64,000 bases of DNA from Cololabis saira (taxonomy: Eukaryota > Chordata > Actinopteri > Beloniformes > Belonidae): contig NC_084607.1 of NCBI RefSeq assembly GCF_033807715.1, positions 1,599,199-1,663,198 on the forward strand, read 5' to 3'. Position 1 is the first letter of the stretch; each line of letters begins with the position of its first letter. Shown here piece by piece: positions 59,541 through 64,000 of the stretch. The notes under the pieces were generated by a model. It saw nothing but the letters and a program-made list of their open reading frames with translations. It was not told the DNA's origin and searched no databases. The position numbers were made by a program, and so were the translations under genes.

Positions 59541-61063
59541 AGTAAACAACATGAGCGCACGTACCCGTGCATGACAGGCAGACACACACGGGGAGAAGGG
59601 ACTATTTCTTTCATTTTTATTTTTTTAAAAACTTATCCTTATGAACGCAATTGTTATATAGTCCAACTTTCCTTATTTTAATCAGAACACTTTCTTTTTT
59701 CCTCTTCGGCGTGGAGTAGTGGGTTCGGAGCGGCATCTCCCCCCCCCCCCCCCCCCCCCCGACCCCCCCAGCGCCTGCTCCGTTATCAGCACTATTTTAT
59801 TATAAGTCTGATATGTTGTGATATGTGATGACATTATTAAGAGTATGACATGTATCTGGCTTCATTTCACCACCTCACAGCCTGCGTCGCCAGTTCCCCG
59901 TGTCTTAAGTAAATTCTTACGGGAGGGTCCGACATGCCGTAAAGATACGCAGATCTTTCGGTTAGTTTTTTCTTTTTAGATCCGAGGCTTTGCGTAGAAG
60001 GCGGCTTCCGCAACTTTCAGGCGCTTTTTCTGCGCAAGCAAGCTTTATAGATGAGGCCCCAGATGTATGAAACTGTGCGTAGACATGAATCCAAGCACAT
60101 TTCCTTTGTACATCCCAATCAACGTGGAATTGAGCGCACATGTAGGAGTACCAGACTCCTCCCTGTCCACGCCCCCATTTAAATATGCAAATGTATTTAA
60201 ATAGGTTTCCCTGTTTAATTGCACCATGATACAAGGAGCTGTGTCATCAACAGAACTATCCAGACTTTGTGACAAGCTGGTGACGATCATTAATTAGAAT
60301 CAGGTGTGTTAAAGCAGTGAAACATCTAAAACATGCAGGACACCGGTCCTTCTGGGATTCAGTTTGACCTGTGACATATTTTTTTAATATTCTTTATTTC
60401 ATTCAAAAAAATAAAATAATTCAATACAAATACAAATGTTCTTAACTCGTGAATGAAAAGCAAGCAGAAAGAAGAAGAATCTTATCTGATCTGCCCCTTT
60501 TTCCAAGAAATAACTTCACAAATAACATAAATTAATCATATAATATGTACATTAATGGAATGAAAATGCTTCCTGTTAACGTACACATATTCATCCAGTG
60601 ATGGTGCTTTTATAGCAATGTTTGTGCAGTCGATAGCTCCGATTACATTAGGAAAACCGGCTAAATATTCTTTCTCTTCTTACTGCACCATTTGTGATAT
60701 CTTCTAACACTGCCAAAGCTGCCATTGTTGTTAACGGTATTTCTGCACCACTTTGCTTTTATATCCACTCTGTAATTGCAGACAGGTGAATGTGTTAATT
60801 GTTCATCAGTGTCTCTGATGTGCACATCACTCTGAGGGCTAATTGTTTTCACATTATTAACAGTTTCCCAGCATCACCACCAGTGTTGGGGTAGTTACTC
60901 AAAAAAAGTAATCCATTACATATTACTAGTTACTTTTAAAAAAGTAATCCCTTACACTACTTAGTTACTGGTTGCTGAAAGTAACTAGTTACATTACTAG
61001 TTACATTACTTTTGGATTACTCCTGAGCTGCACCAGAACTCGATTACCAATGAACAACATTTA

Positions 61064-61444
61064 CAGGACTGTCTCAGAAAATTAGAATATTGTGATAAAG
61101 TTCTTTATTTTCTGTAACGCAATTAAAAAAACTAAAAATTCATACATTCTGGATTCATTACAAACCAACTGAAATATTGCAAGCCTTTTATTATTTTAAT
61201 ATTGCTGATCATGGTTTACAGCTTAAGAAAACTCAAATATCCTATCTCAAAAAATTAGAATATTCTGGGAATCTTAATCTTAAACTGTAAACCATAATCA
61301 GCAATATTCAAATAATAAAAGGCTTGCAATATTTCAGTTGATTTGTAATGAATCCAGAATGTATGACTTTTTTTTTTTTTTTTAATTGCATTACAGAAAA
61401 TAAAGGACTTTATCACAATATTCTAATTTTCTGAGACAGTCCTG
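61064..61444. mobile_element. Tc1/mariner-like foldback MITE, copy 2
   Basis: Same family as 24212-24581, starting CAGGACTGTCTCAGAAAAT and ending in the inverse, with TA flanks (61062-61063 and 61445-61446). 381 bp. Confidence 0.85.
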
Positions 61445-61508
61445 TAGTTGGAACTTTATTACTGCAGTGCCCAGATCAGCACCAGAAGTCCCGTAAAATC
61501 TCGTAAAA

Positions 61509-61675
61509 TCTCGTAAAATCCCGTAAGAGGCTGATTTATGGTTCTGCGTTACACCAACGCAGTGCTTACGGCGTAGGGTACGCGGCGACGCACACCGTAT
61601 GGTGTGCGTCGCCGCGTACCCTACGCCGTAAGCACTGCGTCGATTTAACGTGGAACCATAAATCAGCCTTAAATC
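61509..61675. mobile_element. Palindromic MITE, copy 5
   Basis: AGGCTGATTTATGGTTCTGC ... GTGGAACCATAAATCAGCCT. The core is a perfect inverted repeat of about 50 bp (GTGCTTACGGCGTAGGGTAC ... GTACCCTACGCCGTAAGCAC). Confidence 0.82.
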
Positions 61676-62104
61676 AGACAAGTGTTGCGCAACGCGTGAA
61701 GACGCATGAAAGGCAAGTTTGATTTTCTTTTCTGTTTCTCCCGTTCTACATGTAGCTGAAAAGCTTAAAGTAACTAAAGTAACGTATTTTTTCTTGTCTT
61801 AGAGTAACTATAACGGGATTACCCAAATTACAACTGTAACGCGTTACATTACTGCGTTACTGGCGAATGTAATCTGGTTACAGTAACGCGTTACTTTGTA
61901 CCGCGTTACACCCAACACTGACCACCTCTAAGTGTCGCCAACGGACCAATAGCTGTGGAAACGTGCGTACGCCAGCCATGAAGTTGGCGTCGGGCACCGC
62001 ACATTTCCACGGTCATTTCACTCTTGATACATCTGAATGTTTGCGTGGAAAAGGGCGTACGCCATGTTTTTGTGCGTACGCACGCTTTGTACATGAGGCC
62101 CCTG

Positions 62105-62257
62105 GTCAAGATGTTATTCTCCTAATTTTACGACTTTATTCTCATTATTATGACTTTCTTCTCATAATTTTACGACTTTATTCTCATAATTTTGACTTTC
62201 TTCTCGTAATTTCCAATTAGTTTTGTCTTAGTTTGGCCCTAATACTCCGTCGTACAT
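62105..62257. mobile_element. Half of the AATAAAGTCGTAA palindromic family
   Basis: TTTTACGACTTTATTCTCAT repeats then TTTTGTCTTAGTTTGGCCCT and AATACTCCGTCGTAC. Only the right arm is present; A0 adjoins its broken left side. Confidence 0.7.
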
Positions 62258-62410
62258 AAAAACATAAACTTGTGTGTAACTAGAGGGCTGTTTTTGTTGT
62301 TAACGATTATTTCCGGTGATTCTCCGTCGTCCCGGCGTCCTCTCCGGCGTCGTCTCCGGCGTCGTCTCCGTGGTTACGGACACGGACAGAACCGTCCAGC
62401 ACACTAATGT

Positions 62411-62416
62411 TTTATT
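62411..62416 (-). terminator. sgf29: sgf29 polyadenylation signal AATAAA
   Basis: AATAAA on the minus strand about 306 nt after the sgf29 stop codon. The 3' UTR between has a 40-bp direct duplication, GGGCGTGTCCAGTTGTGTGT near 62634 and 62664. Confidence 0.5.
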
Positions 62417-62721
62417 TATCAACAACATCCTCATTTATGGTATCAATTACCCACAATTCTCATTACCAATTATTATTATTATTATGTCGTTAATTCAGAG
62501 GAAGAAAAACCGTGATGTTTTTTTAAAAACTGGAAGCAGAAACGAGGACGTTGGGACGGAATTACAAACTTTAATAATTAGCATCCCGGGTTAGCATCAG
62601 CCGAGCTAAAGTCAGCTGTGACTGACATGAGGTGGGCGTGTCCAGTTGTGTGTGACGTCACAGGGGGCGTGTCCAGTTGTGTGTGACGTCACAGGGGGCG
62701 TGGCCAGTCCTTCACAGTTCT

Positions 62722-62838
62722 TCACTTCTTCTTGTTCTCTTTGCAGGCGACGACGTAGCGCTGCGCTACGTTGAGGGGCGGGGAGTAGCCGTCGGCGTAC
62801 GACGTGTCCTCGAACAGAACCGAGTAGTCGTCCTGCGG
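62722..62838 (-). CDS. sgf29: SAGA-associated factor 29, last exon (C-terminus)
   Basis: SGF29 is the tandem-Tudor subunit of the SAGA and ATAC histone acetyltransferase complexes and reads H3K4me2/3. This exon encodes PQDDYSVLFEDTSYADGYSP and PLNVAQRYVVACKENKKK then TGA, matching the end of vertebrate SGF29 (…YVVACKEPKKK as I recall) in all but one residue. Acceptor CTGCAG above 62838, phase 0. Upstream exons lie beyond position 64000, although copies of the penultimate exon's end are seen at 63735-64000. Confidence 0.94.
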   Translation of the reverse strand, partial: PQDDYSVLFEDTSYADGYSPPLNVAQRYVVACKENKKK

Positions 62839-62870
62839 CTGCAGAGACAGAGAGACACGTCAGAGGTTTA

Positions 62871-62975
62871 AACTTAGTAGCTTACTACTGCTACTGCTAC
62901 TAGTGCTACTAGCAATAGTAGTAATAGCAGTAGTAGCAGTATTAGTATTAGTATTAGCAGTAGCAGTAGTAGTAA
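62871..62975. repeat. TAGTAGCAG trinucleotide-type repeat
   Basis: Imperfect ACTGCTACT / AGTAGCAGT units. Related blocks lie at 63463-63520 and 63555-63608, each next to a copy of the exon acceptor. Confidence 0.85.
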
Positions 62976-63560
62976 CAGAACAGAGTAGTCGTCCTGCGGC
63001 TGCAGAGACAGAGACAGAGACAGAGACAGAGAGACACGTCAGAGGTTTAAACTTCTGCTGCGTTCCATTTACCTCGGAAGTCGGAACTGGGAACTGGGAA
63101 TGACGTCACAGCCGAGTTATCAGCGTTCCAGTTACAAAGTAGGTAAACAAGTTTGTAGTTCGCATATACCACATGAAAAATGTAAATTACACTATAGCAG
63201 CATATATATATATATGCCGAACAATACTTGTATACGACTGATTTAGTGTGACCAAAACTAGAATGAAGTGCTACAAATTATTACAGAGCTCTCTTCTACT
63301 GTTTACAACCGGGGCAGCCATCTTGGAATGTGAACTCTGGGGTGGTGAAGACTCTCCCACTTTCCCAGTGGGAAATCCCACTTTGAGGGGCGTTCCAGTT
63401 GAAAATTCCGACTGGGAACTGGGAAACCCCCACTTCCCAGGACAAATGGAACGCGGCATTAGTAGCTTGCTACTGCTACTGCTACTGATGCTAGCAATAG
63501 TAGTAATAGCAGTAGTAGCAGTCGTCCTGCGGCTGCAGAGACAGACAACTAAACTTAGTA
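62975..63560 (-). repeat. Two extra copies of the sgf29 last-exon acceptor
   Basis: AGTCGTCCTGCGGCTGCAGAG occurs at the true exon edge (62838/62839) and again with edges at 62999 and 63532. Copy 1 also repeats the preceding ACAGAACAGAGTAGTC exon bases and the following intron ACACGTCAGAGGTTTAAACT. Both copies keep the CTGCAG acceptor. Copy 2 has about 12 nt of exon. Confidence 0.88.
63057..63458. mobile_element. Inverted-repeat element (GCGTTCCATTT ends)
   Basis: Ends CTGCGTTCCATTTACCTCGG and CCCAGGACAAATGGAACGCGG; both subterminal regions carry GGAACTGGGAA / TTCCCAG motifs and a (TA)n tract lies inside (63205-63220). Inserted between acceptor copies 1 and 2. Confidence 0.6.
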
Positions 63561-63734
63561 ACTATTACTGCTACTGCTGCTAGCAATAGTATTAGCAGTA
63601 GTAGCTACTAATTTTAAAAAGTCATCGTTAGCTTCTGCTGGTCGTATCAACGGCAGGAAGCACAAGTGGCTCCAGAACGGAGCCCTGCGGAGCTCCACAG
63701 TTCTGCTGGACCTGGAGGAGGAGCCGGGGGCGGA

Positions 63735-64000
63735 GACGGGTGCGTGGATCAGGGTGGGGGGGCGTTACTCACCCGGTGGGGGGGGGCGTGGATCAGGGTG
63801 GTGGGGGGGCGTTACTCACCCGGTGGGGGGGGGGCGTGGATCAGGGTGGGGGGGGGGCGTTACTCACCCGGTGGGGGGGGGGCGTGGATCAGGGTGGGGG
63901 GGGGGCGTTACTCACCCGGTGGGGGGGGGCGTGGATCAGGGTGGGGGGGCGTTACTCACCCGGTGGGGGGGGGCGTGGATCAGGGTGGGGGGGGGGCGTT
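63735..64000 (-). repeat. Array of the sgf29 penultimate-exon donor junction
   Basis: Units of 44-48 bp, GCGTGGATCAGGGT, a G run, GCGTTACTCACCCGGT, a G run. On the minus strand: CCTGATCCACGCC-C(n)-ACCGG|GTGAGTAACGCC, which translates TLIHAPPHR at the splice junction where vertebrate SGF29 has ALIHTPPQR just before PQDDYSVLF. Five donors are seen before the window ends within a sixth unit; the real exon should lie beyond. Confidence 0.88.

Larger units (their letters stand above)
51576..60059. mobile_element. Harbinger-like element B', inverted copy interrupted by the gypsy element
   Basis: Starts GGGCCTCATTTAAAATGGAG (the inner end of B) and ends CTTTATAGATGAGGCCC (its outer end), so it is B in reverse orientation. 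At ATAC (51608-51611 / 58807-58810) it is interrupted by the LTR retrotransposon. Contains a MITE at 59449-59540 and a poly-C run at 59740-59760. Confidence 0.75.
60881..61920. mobile_element. hAT-like element (CAGTGTTGGGGTAGTTACTC) nested in A0
   Basis: Termini CAGTGTTGGGGTAGTTAC and ...GCGTTACACCCAACACTG. Flanks ATCACCAC and ACCACCTC agree 6 of 8; comparison with A1 (CATCACCACTAAGTG) fixes the insertion point. It is rich in GTAACTAGTTAC motifs and itself hosts a Tc1-like MITE and a palindromic MITE. Confidence 0.8.
49156..62104. mobile_element. Outer PIF/Harbinger-like element A0, split by nested insertions
   Basis: The left 90 bp (49156-49249) start CAGGGGCCTCATGTACTAAG. The matching right part (60060-62104) resumes with CAGATGTATGAAACTGTGCG and ends TTTGTACATGAGGCCCCTG. 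The intact relative A1 (50474-51575) shows that the two pieces are contiguous in an undisturbed copy. The break carries a 3-bp duplication CAG (49247-49249, 60060-60062). Confidence 0.75.

Overview
The window is vertebrate nuclear DNA, most likely from a ray-finned (teleost) fish. It carries split genes with GT/AG introns, teleost-type L2, hAT, PIF/Harbinger and Tc1-like repeats, a Ty3/gypsy element, and very heavy micro- and minisatellite load. Three conserved protein genes can be reconstructed, all on the minus strand: sh2b1 (coding 823-19026, 8 coding exons, 935 codons), nfatc2ip (coding 32086-44928, 9 exons, 334 codons) and the 3' end of sgf29 (last exon 62722-62838, continuing beyond the right edge). 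From memory, the human orthologues SH2B1, NFATC2IP and SGF29 lie near one another on 16p11.2, so the order supports the identifications.

Layout. 1-23 kb: sh2b1. Its last intron holds a 5.6-kb array of a 20/22-bp unit, intron 4 holds 12-bp and 22-bp arrays, and a candidate promoter/5' UTR exon lies near 22.8-23.0 kb. Between that exon and the ATG is a head-to-head inverted 21-bp minisatellite. 23-31.3 kb: transposons (hAT-like, Tc1-like foldback, palindromic MITEs) and a nearly full-length L2 LINE whose 5' ORF is split by a foldback element. 31.9-45 kb: nfatc2ip, whose introns are full of minisatellites and two hAT insertions with perfect 8-bp target duplications. 45.7-49.1 kb: a two-ORF non-LTR element lacking the C-terminal part of its reverse transcriptase. 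49.2-62.1 kb: a nested Harbinger complex containing a young Ty3/gypsy element (near-identical LTRs, open gag and pol, a -1 frameshift heptamer at the gag stop). 62.4-64 kb: 3' end of sgf29.

The most unusual signal is that all three genes carry tandem copies of exon-intron junctions. Short pieces of an exon edge plus its splice site are copied into the adjacent intron, once or many times: acceptors of sh2b1 exons 5, 6 and 7, the donor of nfatc2ip exon 7 (12 extra copies), the whole mini-intron 4 of nfatc2ip with a 17-nt fused exon, the acceptor of the last sgf29 exon (2 extra copies) and the donor of the sgf29 penultimate exon (5 or more copies). Orthology calls rest on remembered vertebrate protein sequences; no database search was run.
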